Source: Megalobrama amblycephala (Eukaryota; Chordata; Actinopteri; Cypriniformes; Xenocyprididae). Taken from it: a stretch of 64,000 nt of DNA. The stretch covers positions 70,950,374 through 71,014,373 of the forward strand of contig NC_063044.1 in assembly GCF_018812025.1 (NCBI RefSeq), given 5' to 3'. Below the pieces are notes generated by a model. The model was not told the DNA's origin. It searched no databases and saw only the letters and a list, made by a program, of their open reading frames with translations. Below, one piece after another: positions 38,584 to 50,814 of this stretch (positions are counted from its first letter, which is position 1; each line of letters opens with the position of its first letter). Made by a program: the position numbers and the translations under genes.

Positions 38584-38980
38584 TGGAGCAGATAGTGAAT
38601 GAAAATCTCACTTTTCCTATTAGATTCTCCTCAGATCACAGTTAAAAAACGAGCTTCTATCACATATCAGCAAAAATCTGTACTCATCTACGCCTCACTC
38701 CATGGAGAACTAACAGAGTACACTGATACAAGAGCTTTGAAGACAATATTCAATCTTAAAGTGGAGCTACACAATTTTTTTTAGACATTTTTATTGAAAA
38801 AAATGTATGCAACATTTAACAAAAATTGTTATTGTGGAGCATTTTATAGCTTTCCTTTTTTTTCCCTTTAAGTTTGGATGTTAAATTATTTGTAGATATT
38901 CAAATTAATAAATGAGCTTAAAGTTATTGGGATTATAAAAGTAGAGTGTTTGTAGAAATACAAACAAAAGCTTAATTTAA

Positions 38981-39167
38981 AGCAACTTTATGTAATTTTG
39001 TGTATTTTATCAATATTACTGCCCCCTACAGTTAATGGGCAAGTTGTCATTCACTGGAATTCACTCTTGATTTACACCATATTTAATTCTTATGCATAAT
39101 CGAAAAAAGTGTGCCATCAGAATGATTTTTACACTATGTCAAGGTAAACAACTTGTATAAAGTTGCT
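38981..39167. mobile_element. Small TTAA MITE
   Basis: AGCAACTTTATG at the left is inverted at the right (ATAAAGTTGCT). TTAA lies on both sides (38977-38980, 39168-39171). Length 187 bp, no coding capacity, just after the VLIG exon. Confidence 0.7.
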
Positions 39168-39527
39168 TTAATCAGATTTAAGCATAATCATATTTTAAAC
39201 ATATCATAAATGTTATTACATAATATTGTGATCATCAGTACATCTAATGATTCATGTGCTTGTATATAAATAAACCATGTATACAAAAACAACACCTCTG
39301 TCCTCTTGTAATATTGAAATCCTGGACAAATACTGCATGCAGGTCAACAGCCGAAAGACAAAATGCTCTGATCTCAGTTTTAAGAGATGAAACATTTAGT
39401 CTGTGAATTAACTGAAGAAAAAAAACAAAACAAAAACAGATTCACTTCAGACAGATTGAAAATATACTGCATCCATCTGTTTCTCAGGATTCTATCAGCA
39501 TGGTTACTTCATGACATAAATGATATA

Positions 39528-40267
39528 CAGTTGCTAGAAAAAGTATGTGAACCACTTGCAGAATCTGTGAAAAATGTTAAAATAAGAGAGATCTTACAAA
39601 ATGCATGTTATTTTTTATTTAGTACTGTCCTGATTAAGATATTTTACATAAAATATGTTTACATATAATCCACAAGACAAAAAAGTAGCTGAATTTATTA
39701 AAATAACCCTGTTCAAAAGTATGTGAACCATTGATTCTTAATACTGTGTGGTTACCTGATGATCCACGACTGTTTTATTTTTTTTATTTTTTTTTTTTTT
39801 TGATGGTTGTTCATGAGTGTCTTGTTTGTCCTGAGCAGTTAAACTGAGCTCTGTTCTTCAGAAAAATCCTCCAGTTCCTGCAAATTATTTGGTTTTCCAG
39901 CATCTTCTGCATATTTGAACCCTTTCCAGCAGTGACTGTATGATTTTGAGATCCATCTTTTCACACTGAGGACAGCTGAGGGACTCAAACTCAACTATTA
40001 AAAAAGGTTCAAACATTCACTGATGCTCCAGAAGGAAACATGATGCATTAAGAGTCGGGGGTGAAAACTTTTGAACAGGATGAAGATGTCCAATTTTTTC
40101 TTATTTTATTGAAATATCATTGCTTTTCATTTAGTACTGCCCTTCAGAAGCAACAGAAGATGCTTGCATGTTTCCCGGAAGAAAAAAATAAGTACAATTT
40201 ACCTTGATATTCAAATTCAAAAGTTTTCTTCCCCTGCAAGTGGTTCACATACTTTTTCTTACAATTG
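39528..40267. mobile_element. Non-autonomous Tc1/mariner element
   Basis: The left CAGTTGCTAGAAAAAGTATG, then TGAACCAC, reappears inverted at the right (GTGGTTCACATACTTTTTCT). TA flanks both ends. A poly-T run at about 39777-39800 and inverted internal pieces (GTTCAAAAGTATGTGAACCA) are inside. No transposase. Confidence 0.75.
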
Positions 40268-40389
40268 TATACTATTAATATTATGCAATAATTATAAACT
40301 TTATTCCCTTTACCTTTCTGGGCCTTTAAAGTGGTAATTATATTTCTGTATATGGAGGAGTCAGAGAGATCTCGGATTTCATCAAAAAT

Positions 40390-40497
40390 ATCTTAATTTC
40401 TGTTCAGAAGATGAACAAAGTTCTTGCTGGTTCGGAACGACATGAGGGTGAGTAAATGATGACAGAATTTTCATTTTTCATTGAACTAACCCTTTAA
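40390..40497. mobile_element. Right half of a TTAA MITE
   Basis: TTTCATCAAAAATATCTTAA, then GTTCAGAAGATGAACAAAGT, and the terminal GAACTAACCCTTTAA match the right arm of the family at 27479. The left arm is missing. Confidence 0.6.
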
Positions 40498-40568
40498 TTA
40501 AGATCTGATTGGTGATATTAGTGAAGGTTTGTTTAGTGATATTAGCAAAGGACTGCTTCTGATACCAG

Positions 40569-40880
40569 ATGGCCACTTTGCATAACCAAGATGAAGTATA
40601 TTTGCTTGAAAGCAAGAAGGAGTCTTTATCATTTTGTAAGCTTCCGTCCATTGGTGATGTTCTCTCAGTATATCTTCAACGAATGGGGAAAAAGGGTATG
40701 GTGAAGCATGAAGCAGCAGTGCAGACCATGAAGGAGATCAACATTTTTTGGGAAAAGGCCCGCATTTCTTTTCATCCTGTAAACAAGCTCGAAGACCTTG
40801 TAGGAAAATGGACAGTCTTGAAGAAGGAGGTGAAGGAGCGAAACAACAGAAGAATGAAGAATAATTCAAGGAGACCTTGA
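40569..40880 (+). CDS. Unrecognised 103-residue open frame
   Basis: ATG to TGA with no introns suggested. The product is basic at its C-terminus (KKEVKERNNRRMKNNSRRP) and has mixed helical composition. I do not recognise a domain. It lies directly behind transposon debris and has no strong promoter or partner exon in view, so a transposon-derived fragment is as likely as a host gene. Confidence 0.25.
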   Translation: MATLHNQDEVYLLESKKESLSFCKLPSIGDVLSVYLQRMGKKGMVKHEAAVQTMKEINIFWEKARISFHPVNKLEDLVGKWTVLKKEVKERNNRRMKNNSRRP

Positions 40881-41530
40881 ATGCTTAAGATGATTAAGAG
40901 GGTGCAAGATTATTGTAGTTGAAGGACTTGTCTAATTGTCTAATTGTCATAAATATCTAGATCAGACTGCAATCAGTTCTCATCAGCAGCATTGTAATTT
41001 AACATTTTAAGACTAAAAACACTGTTCTTTTAATCTAATTCACCGTTTATTAATGGTCTTGTATAGTTATTAATTATGTGTGGTTATGGTCATTAAGACA
41101 GAATTTCAATTTTGTTGAGCACACCCTAAATGTAGTCCAATCAATAAATCGATTGAAATTCGGGAACCTCTCTGATTGGTGAATCACTCGGATTGTAATA
41201 TCCATATGCTTTTTATGGACATAGATAGAGTGCCAGCCTTTTCAGTGCGGTGGTGGGAGTGGTTATTAAACCACTGCTGTAAAGTCAATTCATTTTTGCA
41301 TTTTGCTTATAAATGGACAGGTTTGTAATTAAAATGAAAAATTCAATTAACACTAGCTTTTCTTCAATTAGTAGTGCTGCTGCTACTTTAAATGACCAGT
41401 CATTGTCAACATCATCATGTAATGACAACAGCAGCAGTGAGGCAAAAGAACTCGAACATAATATGTTATATATATATATATATTGAGAAACTAGGAAAAA
41501 AACAAATGTGTATCAGAAACACACTGTTAA

Positions 41531-41600
41531 AGGATTAGTTCAACTTTCAAATGAAAATTAACCCAAGCTTTACTCACCCTCAAGCCATCCTATGGTGTAT
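41531..41600. mobile_element. One-ended fragment of the 3349-type element
   Basis: AAAGGATTAGTTCAACTTTC, then AAGCTTTACTCACCCTCAAG, equals the end of the element families at 3349 and 58672. No opposite end is found nearby. The rest of 40881-42723 shows no gene or clear element apart from a short (TA)n run at about 41468. Confidence 0.5.
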
Positions 41601-42723
41601 TATGACTTAAAGCAATTTTTCCCAGATGCATTCATAATCATTACCTCTGCCAGTGCCCTGTGGCAAGCTTTTTGTGTGCACTGGAACGCTGATTAGGCAA
41701 ATGTATGTATTAAACACATTCAGGCAAAGATCACTTGCTATGTGGGTTACACCATCTACAACATAATGCTCCAGGCAGACAGCAAATGTCAGTGGCACAA
41801 GATGCAATCCACTGTCACATTTTTAGTAGCACATGCAAATGAAAACTGGATGTGCCGGATGTGTCACTAATTATAGCGACACATGCCGATGGCTTCTGTA
41901 CATAAGATGCCATGTCACTTAATGTTAATACCACCTCTCCATGAACAAGCAAAGAAACATTGATAAATGTATTTTCATCATTTAGTGTGGTTATGTGATG
42001 AGATTGTGGTTCCCAGCCTTTCTTTTCCAGAAGACCGGTAACTATTTACAGTATATTATATTTATATATTTCACATCACCTCATTACTCTGAACAAGCAA
42101 GCTGCATGCTGAGCTTTCGCTTGCGTTTCAAGTTGCCACAGTACATTGCTACTACAGTTTATCATTTACACGTCTTGCCAGTTTAAACATTTAAGCCATT
42201 TTTAACCATATCACATGAGCACCACTAAATCTTTTACCGAAGTTTTTTTTTTTTTCGTGTGGGTGTGTGATTTTTTTTTTAGAGTACATTGACAGAACAC
42301 ATTACTCTGGTACTATGATAGCGCAGGGAGCTCTGTGGAATGTATACCACATATCAAGTCCAACCAGTTTCTGAGTTTTTACTGTAATGAAGACGGAAGA
42401 AAATGCAGTTATATTAATGCAAAGAAGGCTGCAACACACTGACTTTTGTTTGAAAACTAATGACTGGAGCAGATCATCCAGGAAACCTTGTGAGTCTGTT
42501 CATACTGTTATTTCTTTGGAATATAGAAGCTTATATAATACGATTTTTGTTTAAAAAAATAAAGGGCTTGTATCAAGGGAGGAAATAACTTAATATCATA
42601 CCAGTGACTGACTTGGCTCATATTACAATACATTTCTGAAGATTTAAGCAATATTCAGCAGTTTACTGTGTAGAAAACTGAAGTTGTTTGTCTGAGATGT
42701 TTTTTCTTATACGTATCTAACAG

Positions 42724-42784
42724 GAAAATCAGTGAAGTTCAGCAGGATTCTACACAAGTAAAGACAACCATCAACTTCTAAACA
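42724..42784 (+). other. Candidate 5' exon of gene C
   Basis: Acceptor TATCTAACAG at 42723 and donor ACA|GTGAGT at 42784/42785. The exon ends in A, and the next gene C exon (57310) begins TGAGTGAT, so splicing would create an ATG followed by SDLRIVLLGK. Gene A likewise splits a codon as A|TG. An exon further upstream may end at the GTGAGT donor at 42489/42490. If right, intron 1 is about 14.5 kb and contains the whole transposon nest. Confidence 0.4.
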
Positions 42785-43370
42785 GTGAGTTTTTAGTACA
42801 ATAATCAGGGGTTGAAATTACCCTTTTCACTCACAGCGAATTTGGCTACTAATACCGACCATTCTGAACTTGCTGTGGTGTGGACAGTGCTATTTAGAAC
42901 CATTTTTATAACTTTATAGTTATCGTTCTTGGTGTGAACAGGCATTTAGGTCTGAGCAATCTAATATTTAGGAGCCCAAGATAAAAATTGTTTTTGTTCA
43001 CTCATTTTAATAATTTTTGGTGTAATCGCAATCAGACAATTTTTTATTTATTTATTTTTATCCTATCGTGGATTTATTGTAGAGGGCTGCATTGGGTTTG
43101 GGCTCCCGCGGGACCCAACGCAAATCTCGCGGGAGCGGGCGGTTTTACCTTTGCTGCGGGCGCGGGCGGAGTGGGCGGTCAGAAAACTTTGCGGGAGACC
43201 CGCGGGAAACGGTGGGATTTGGCGTGTAATAGAAACGGAGACAAATGAAGTTGAGAAGAAAATTAAAGCGGCTCTTTACTTGACAAAAGCAAAGCAAGAC
43301 AAAGACACTTGGAAACAATTCTTAAAATTCGCGCGTTTTATTTTGAGCATTCTCGCATGATCTTCTAGTG

Positions 43371-43487
43371 CACCGTCAGAGTGAGAGGGCATTCAGTGTG
43401 TGTGGGCGGATCATGGAAGAAAGACGCACAAGTCTGCGACCGCAGTCAGTCAGCAATATACTTTCCCTTCATAGTAATATGGAGTAA
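43371..43487 (+). pseudogene. hAT transposase C-terminal (dimerisation) fragment
   Basis: The frame reads HRQSERAFSVCGRIMEERRT, then a SLRPQSV...LSLHSNME ending at TAA. This is the classic end of hATC dimerisation domains (SERxFSxxGxI...R..L.P..V). Everything upstream of it, including the catalytic core, has been deleted, so the element was non-autonomous before it was split. Confidence 0.8.
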
Positions 43488-43765
43488 GCAATGCAAATCC
43501 CAGTGATCATTCATTTGTTTAAGTAGGCTACGTTATTTTTATTTATTTATTAGTATTATTTATTTTCTTTGCAATAGCCTGTTAAGCAAGGCATTCTATT
43601 TATTTTATTTATTTCGTTTTGTATTTAATTTGTTTAAAGTATATTATGTGTTTATTTAATAAGTAAAAGTTATTTCGTATTGTGCTTTGGCTTATTTACT
43701 TAAACTGTTATTTAAACTGCTTGTTTAGTTAATCGTTCGGTGAGTGTGTATGCAGTAGCCGTTTA

Positions 43766-44095
43766 TATGGCGTTTAAATAGAGTCAAAAGTCGCGCGCGC
43801 GAAAACCACGAGCACGCGAATTAAGCCAAGCGCGCAAAACAGACCCACGAGAGGAAAATAACAACGCGAGAGCGCATCTGTGCACCCGCGAGCGCGCATT
43901 TGTACACCGCGAGCGCGCAGAACAGTATTTAGGAGCGGAAATGAATACTGGCGCAAGCCCCTGCTGCCTAGCGCGCACAACTGCACATGAGCGCTCGCGC
44001 GACTACTCAACACTCGCTCGCTCCTCGAGTTGACTTTTGACACTTTGAGGGCGGGGCAATGACTTTTGTCTTCCCACCTGTGATTGGTCATTTGT
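43766..44095 (+). repeat. Left terminal inverted repeat of the IS3EU-like element
   Basis: 330 bp starting TATGGCGTTTAAATAGAGTC, very rich in CpG and GCGCGC compared with its AT-rich surroundings. It matches the right TIR except for about two positions (GCGAATTAAG versus GCGAATAAAG, and a one-base change near the inner end). It lies directly before the first exon of the transposase, so it probably carries the promoter. Confidence 0.9.
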
Positions 44096-44162
44096 TTAAT
44101 CAGTTTCACTCTTGTTTAAACATGTAGCAGGACTAGGACAAGGCACGTTTTACGGAATCATT

Positions 44163-47100
44163 ATGTCGGACCCAGAGCAGGTAAATTAATTTTTAAAAGT
44201 CTTTGTGTTTCCAGTGCAATATATTCAATATATGATATTGTATTGTACAATTTCGAAGGTACTTATTTTGTTTACTGCCTAATGCATGTAGATAAAATCA
44301 TCTTGAATAGTTTGTATAGGACCTTAACGACTAAAAAAGATAAGCTAATTTAAGATAAAGCTGGCTAACCCATAAATGTAGGATGTTAAAGGTTAGTTTT
44401 TACTTACATTCACAATATACAGTAAATAAATCATGGCTGAGTAGCGTTTCTAGCTACTAAACAAAGCTAGTATGCTAATTTACTAAACAAAGCAGCGTAA
44501 ATGCAATCTTTGTGATTTATTCAAACCACAGCACCGACCCCTATTGCTCTATTGCCCTATTACTATTATCGTAATGCCGTTTATAAAATGATTAGAACAC
44601 ATTACAAACGGTATTAGTGAAACTTAACGTAGTTACATCACTAAAAGCATTTTTCTGCTGATGGTCTATGTCAGGGCCATCAACTATATTTGTCCAAGGG
44701 CCAGAATTTTTCTCTGCAGACACTGTAAGGGCCAGATACTCGTAATATAAAATAAAATTCGAATTGTATCCTAATATGTTATTATTTGATATACTAATTC
44801 TAATTCCAAATTTATTTTATTTTTTACATATTACCTGTACTGCAGCAAGCCACCAGGCGATAGCGATATTTTAGGCTTCATATTTGTGAGGCTGTCAAGC
44901 TGTCCATCACTGTCACGCAATTGTGCGCTAATCCCAGGCAAGGAAAATTTTGACATTTGTGAAAAAATGAGCACGTGAAACAATAAAAGATGTTCAATGA
45001 GAGAACGCGTTTATCGTCATTCTTGACTGAAGGCAGGCTATGGCACAAGCTACTTTTCAGAAGGGTTTTTTTTTCGTTAGATTTAAAAAAATAAATAAAT
45101 ATGGAACGGACCCGAATATTCAAATATTCGTTCGGTGGGTTGGTATTCGATTTGAAAATTTGACATTCGAATATTTTTTTATTTTTATTTTTGCACACCT
45201 GGGATCCCCGCGAAACGATTCTCATTCCCCCTTGAATAAGGCCGGCGACACACTGGCTGCGTGAGCGTCTCAGCTGCGTGGCGTGTCCGTTTTTATTTCG
45301 GCTCCCATATTCAACAGGTTGGAGTTTGCACACTGAGACACGCGTCTCAGGCGCGCTCGAGCCACGCGGAAAACGCGTGCATGCTAGAAATAGAACCGAC
45401 GCGTGTTCCAGCAACGGGAGTGTTCAGAACAGCGGAGTTTGTATGGACCGAAGTGCATGTCTGAGCTTGTGTTTTGTTGCTTTGACACTGTGGAAAATAC
45501 AATAATAGAAACAAAATGTATTAGCATTTTTACCCGTTATTATCAATCTAAATTAATCTCGTTTTTAATTTAACTTAATTTCGTTTTTCTTTATTTAAAT
45601 TTCATTTTCTTTATTTAAATTTCGTTTTTTCTTTATTTAAATTTCGTTTTGTTTATATAAATTTCGTTTTTTCTTTATTTAAATTTCGTTTTTTCTTTAT
45701 TTAAATTTCGTTTTTCTTTATTTAAATCTACCCTTACTGTGCCAATTTGTTAGTCAGAAAAATATTAGACTACCTTAAAAGTATTGCTTAATTTAACAGA
45801 CCTGTGTGTGTGCGTTTTATATCACTAGTGCAGTGTCCGTTCTCGGAGCATAAGCCCTGCCCGCATGAGGTGCGCCGCTTACCGCTCGCGCTGCTCTGAC
45901 TGTAGTTTACTAAAAGTTTATTAATTCTGAATGTGTCGCATCTCGCGTGTCCATCTATATTGCACCAAATGCGACACTGCACTGCCTTGTGAAGTCGATT
46001 GGATGAACGGTTCTCGAAATAATAAAAATGCAAACGGACATACAGACACAGATTCCTGCCTTTATTAGAGAGAAAAATATGTTCAGCCCCTCTCTCCGAA
46101 GAGTCGATGTTCATTACTACCGAAGCTTCGAAGCTCAAAAAATGGTATTCGGACCAGCCCTAAACTTTTTTCCTCTTACAAGGCTATTCCTGAATTCAGT
46201 ATTATTCTGGGGGCCGGATGGAAATCTCTGGCGGGCCGGATTTGGCCCGCGGGCCGCCAGTTGACGTTGCATGGTCTATGTGACCCTGTAAAAAGTGTAA
46301 AAAAAGTGACGTTTTTTGTGTTTTGATGTTTTCTATCATCCTATATGCAAACAATTAAGAAAATAATTTTGATATATTTACTACTAAGACCATGTTTGAA
46401 ATAGGGAAATTAGTAAGTAAAATCAAACTTTGATGTTCATTATCTGATTTTTGATACTTTCCTGGAATCAAAGGATGAGTAGAGATAATGTAACCCTTTC
46501 AACTTTTGAAGTGTGTTTATCACAACAGTGACATGGTATCTTAACATCTCATTAATTATTCTTTGTTCTGTCGATAGCTAAGACACCACTTTTTGGAAAA
46601 TCTTTTACACAAGTTGCAACAGGCCTTCAGCACTACACCACTGGATTTAGATTATCTGGAGTTTCTGTGTCGTCAGGAGCTGTATATTCTGGAGGCCCTG
46701 TCCAGTCACATACAAGTACCCCCTGCTATCACCCAGGCTTTGCTAGAGCTCTTTGACCTTATACGGGCACAAGTGGAACATCCTGCACCATGTGTCAGAG
46801 TGGAAGTTGCTATCACCACAGGACGACCCAAAATTTTGGTTGAGGAACAACGCTTAAAATACATGCTACAGGCTCAACTTCCTGTGAGTTGCATAGCCAC
46901 ATTGATGGGCGTTTCAAAAAGTACGATTTTCAGACGCATGAGAGACTATGAGCTTTCTGTTCGTGACATGTATAGTTCCATCAGTGATGAAGAACTTGAC
47001 AGTTTGGTTGCTTCTGTGAAGAACGCTTTACCAAATTCAGGCTACAGGATGGTCAGAGGAAGACTGGAGTCTATGGGCTACCGAGTTCAGTGGAGAAGAA

Positions 47101-50100
47101 TTGCAGCCTCTATGCATAGGGTTGATTCAATGGGCATTATCTCAAGGTTATCAAGTCTTGGCTGTGTTGTGCGCCGAGTGTACTCTGTTCCAGGGCCCTT
47201 GTCCCTGGTACATGTGGACACAAATCACAAGCTAATTAGGTTTGCATTAAAGTCATGTTTAACATATGAATAGATTTGCATGTTTAATAATTATATCAAT
47301 AATGTAAATTACTTAATTTCTTCACAGGTACAATATTGTGATATTTGGAGGAGTGGATGGGTTCTCCAGAAAGGTAACTACTGGCTAAACATTTGGTCAA
47401 CATTATGTAGTCAGTAAACACATTTAAAACCTTTGTTACTAGTCATCAGTTAAAATCCACAATGACTTAACTAATATTTGATGGGTAATTGGCACACACA
47501 CACACACACAATGTTTTTTAATGGTTTACCATTTTAATCTGATGTACTGTATGTTTTACTTTGTAGATATTGTACTTGAATGCAGCCACAAATAACCGTG
47601 CTTCCACAGCATTTTCATTCTTTTTGGAGGCAACTCATCGGCATGGTTTACCCTCAAGGTAATGTACTTTAAATTGTTACAAAGCTGCACTTTTCTCTGT
47701 GTAAATAATATGAGAGAAATTTTAATGATTAAAAGCTGTTTGATTATAAAGCTCTTGTACACTCTAATTTATCTGTTTAACTAGTTTCCTAAAAGCAAAA
47801 TGTCTTTAAAAAACATTTACAAACATTGGCATTTTTTGTTGCAGCTCCTTCTTTTACTGGACAACAGCATTCTATTGTTTCCTTGAGTAGTTTATTTAGT
47901 TTAGTAGTTTACTCGTGGTACATTCTTTGCCCATCCCACTTTCTTGGTATACATTATCTTTAAAAAGTTATTTTATTACTTGAGGATAATGTTTATTTGT
48001 CAGAGCCATAATCCAATGTATGAACTGTTTCTTTTAATTTCACTATTATTGTTGTAATTTAAGGGTAAGAGCTGACCAGGGAGTGGAGAATGTGGATATT
48101 GCTCGGTTTATGTTCACTGTCCGTGGCAATAATCGGGGGAGCTTCATCTCAGGAAAAAGTATCCACAACCAAAGGTAATGCTTCTTATTTTATTCTCAGT
48201 TTTCCTGGTATTAAGGCATATCCTCATCACATTTTATTGTTTCATTCTGATGTATCAGTATTTATTTATACATATGACAAATGCGCCATAAATGTGCCAT
48301 ATGGTGTTACATTGAATCTCTCATGTTGTTTGTCACTTAAACAATTAAGATAAATCTGTCTTATGCTAATTGTATATTATTGAGTTTTTATCAAATGTCA
48401 CTGTGACACCATAGGACAGTGTTCCTCCACAACATAAAAACTACTATCTAGTCATAGAAACAGTAACAGTTTGAGTTACTTTTACTAACATTAAATTTTC
48501 ATGATATAACAAGTGTTAGCAGTGTAAACTTTGGATGTAACATTACAGAACACATTCTACCACATACTTGCAATATAAGGTTTTGTTCCGTTTTAAAATT
48601 ATTGCATGTTTGATAAAACGTCATGTTTTCCTACATAGTAACAGTGATTACTCATTGGATCCCCCAACAGAATAGAGCGGTTATGGCGAGATGTGTGGAT
48701 CTCGGTGTCATCAAAATACTACAATCTTCTACACTCTCTTGAAGAAGATGGCCTCCTGGACATTTCATGTACGGATGACATATTCTGTGTACACTTTGCA
48801 TTTCTTCCAAGACTCAAACGAGACTTGGAGGTATTTATTGAAGGCTGGAACCACCATCCTCTACGCACTGAGAGAAACCGGTCTCCAACACAGATTTGGG
48901 AGATTGCACGGATGCTTAACACTGCTGTAGATTCTGATAACCCTGAGGTAAGAGTACAAATTCATTTTTAAGAAGCAAAAGTTGATGACTATAATTTGAT
49001 AAGACAATGTCATTATGATATATAACAGTGTTTCTCAACTCCAGTCCTCGGGACCCACTGCTCTGCACATTTTGTTTGTCTCTCTTATCTGACACACTCA
49101 ATTCAGTTCATGCAGACTCTCCTAATGAGCTGATGATCTAAATCAGGTGTGTTAAATAAGGGATACATACAAAATGTGCAGAGCAGTGGGTCCCGAGGAC
49201 TGGAGTTGAGAAACACTGATATATAATATAGATAATCTATAATAAATATTACAATGGCATTGAATTGTAAATACAGTCAGGTCCATAAATATTGGGACAT
49301 CGACACAATTCTAACATTTTTGGCTCTATACACCACCACAATAGATTTGAAATGAAATTAACAAGATGTGCTTTAACTGTAGACTGTCAGCTTTAATTTG
49401 AGCATTTATATCCAAATCAGGTGAACAGCGTAGGAATTACAACAGTTTGCGTGACTTCCACTTGTTAAGGGACCAAAAGTAATGGGACAATTGGCTTCTC
49501 AGCTGTTCCATGGCCAGGTGTGTGTTATTCCCTCATTATTCCAATTACAATTATTATTCTGTCCCATTACTTTTGGTCCCTTAACAAGTGGGAGTCACAT
49601 ATGTAAACTGTTGTAATTCCTACACTGTTCACTAGTGATGGGCATTCCGGCTCTTTTTTTGTGAGCTGGCTCGTTTGACTCAGCTCACTGAAAAGAGCCG
49701 GCTCTTTAAATAATAAATGTTTTAACTATGTCTTGGACTATGATAGGTGTGAAAACAATTTGTGAAATTGTGAGACATTGCGAGTATGATTTCATTTAAT
49801 AATTTAATTAGAACTGTTTTCACACCTATCATAGTCAAAATCATAGTTTATTATTTAAAGAGCCGGCTCACGAAACGAGCCGGCTCTTCAAACGAGCCGG
49901 CTCACGAAAGAGCCGGAATGCCCATCACTAGTGTGTGCGCCTAGGCTTATATAATTATATTTTTTTGTGTTATTCTTTGAATTATTAGTCTATTGTTTTA
50001 AATAAAATTTAAATCATTCATTACATAATGATTGAATTTCTATAGGCTTTGTTTTTAAAAATAGAGTCGGCTCTTCAGATATGTGAGCCGGCTCCCGACG

Positions 50101-50560
50101 TTCACGTAAAAGAGCTGGCTCTTAGAGCCGGCTCGTTCGCGAACGACCCATCACTACTGTTCACCTGATTTGGATGTAAATGCCCTCAAATTAAAGCTGA
50201 CAGTCTGCAGTTAAAGCACATCTTGTTTGTTTCATTTCAAATCCAATTTGGTGGTGTATAGAGCCAAAACAGTTAGAATTGTGTCGATGTCCCAATATTT
50301 ATGGACCTGACTGTACATTGAATTGTTGTTTTATTGAAAATTTCTAGGCCATACAAGAGCCTGACATTGACTGGGAGACTGCTGCTGACTTTGATCATCT
50401 TGAATCAGAAAGCGGTGTTGTCGTACCCGAATATGAGAGCCCTCTGACTGCAGAAATGATGAATGAACTACATGGTTTGGTTGATCCACTGGATCTGAAC
50501 ATTAATGATGAACAGCTCTACATAATCTGCTATGAACACATAAAACGACTACGGACATAA
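44163..50560 (+). CDS. IS3EU-type DDE transposase (integrase core), intact
   Basis: Exons are 44163-44180, 46578-47239, 47328-47373, 47567-47658, 48064-48174, 48671-48947 and 50348-50560. All have GT-AG borders and matching phases; the sum is 1419 nt, 472 residues plus stop. The N-terminal half has a helix-turn-helix region ([17 protein letters not shown]) and an IS3-like block ([17 protein letters not shown]). The catalytic core shows HVDTNHKLI (first Asp), [16 protein letters not shown] (second Asp) and [11 protein letters not shown] (Glu), with 34 residues between the last two. Such enzymes cut and join transposon ends in the nucleus. The first exon encodes only MSDPEQ and lies 68 bp inside the left TIR. 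Three introns have swallowed younger elements, apparently without damage. AATAAA lies at 50726. Assembly of exons is by eye but self-consistent. Confidence 0.88.
44672..46270. mobile_element. Composite insertion in transposase intron 1
   Basis: An 11-bp direct repeat ATGGTCTATGT (44661-44671 and 46271-46281) brackets it. The left begins CAGGGCCATCAACT and the right contains GCCCGCGGGCCGCCAGTTGA, a pattern seen at hAT ends. The interior holds pieces of other elements, including GGCGACACACTGGCTGCGTG at about 45242 and a stretch of TATTCGAATATT-type motifs near 45110-45190. It has no coding gene I recognise. The class is uncertain. Confidence 0.55.
45560..45728. repeat. Tandem repeat TTTCGTTTTTTCTTTATTTAAA
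   Basis: Seven or so imperfect copies of a 20-23 bp unit (ATTTCGTTTTTTCTTTATTT), inside the insertion in transposase intron 1. Confidence 0.8.
49026..49218. mobile_element. Palindromic hAT MITE
   Basis: CAGTGTTTCTCAACTCCAGT at the left is inverted exactly at the right. The arms are long, around GGGACCCACTGCTCTGCACA. An 8-bp target duplication ATATATAA is present (49018-49025, 49219-49226). It lies in the last intron of the transposase. Confidence 0.9.
49274..50313. mobile_element. Mariner-type MITE, itself interrupted
   Basis: The left CAGTCAGGTCCATAAATATT, then GGGACATCGACAC, is inverted at the right end. TA flanks it (49272-49273, 50314-50315). Arms extend through TTGTTAAGGGACCAAAAGTA. 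It is split by the hAT element at 49633-50156. Confidence 0.9.
49633..50156. mobile_element. hAT element inside the mariner MITE
   Basis: Ends TAGTGATGGGC and CCCATCACTA are flanked by perfect 8-bp repeats CTGTTCAC (49625-49632, 50157-50164). The many AGAGCCGGCTC motifs form hairpins, and an internal palindrome (CTATGATAGGTGTGAAAACA and its complement) sits at about 49738-49840. A second inner end (GGAATGCCCATCACTA, about 49915-49930) suggests two fused copies. Confidence 0.9.
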
Positions 50561-50814
50561 AGATACATTTCAGTGAATACATGGACGCTTTAAGTTTGCA
50601 ACTTTTTTTATTTTCTAGTACATGTAATAAGCATGTAAACATTTGAAGCTGAAGTACATGAACATTCTTTAAGAAGAAAACACTTATGCTTTGGTACTAC
50701 ATACACTGTAAACATATACAGTAACAATAAAACATTTTGAATGCATACAACTTGTACTTATGTGTTGGAATTCACAAACATCACTTCATAAACTTGCACA
50801 ATAACTCATCATGT

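Noticed and set aside
43774..44109. 111-codon arginine-rich frame on - in the left TIR and a matching frame at 56304-56573
   Set aside because: They are the same TIR read in either copy; composition follows the GCGCGC repeats and there is no domain or splice context.
48090..48353. 87-codon frame on + around 48.1-48.3 kb
   Set aside because: Shifted reading of a transposase exon that continues into its intron; the correct frame is the one joined at 48064-48174.
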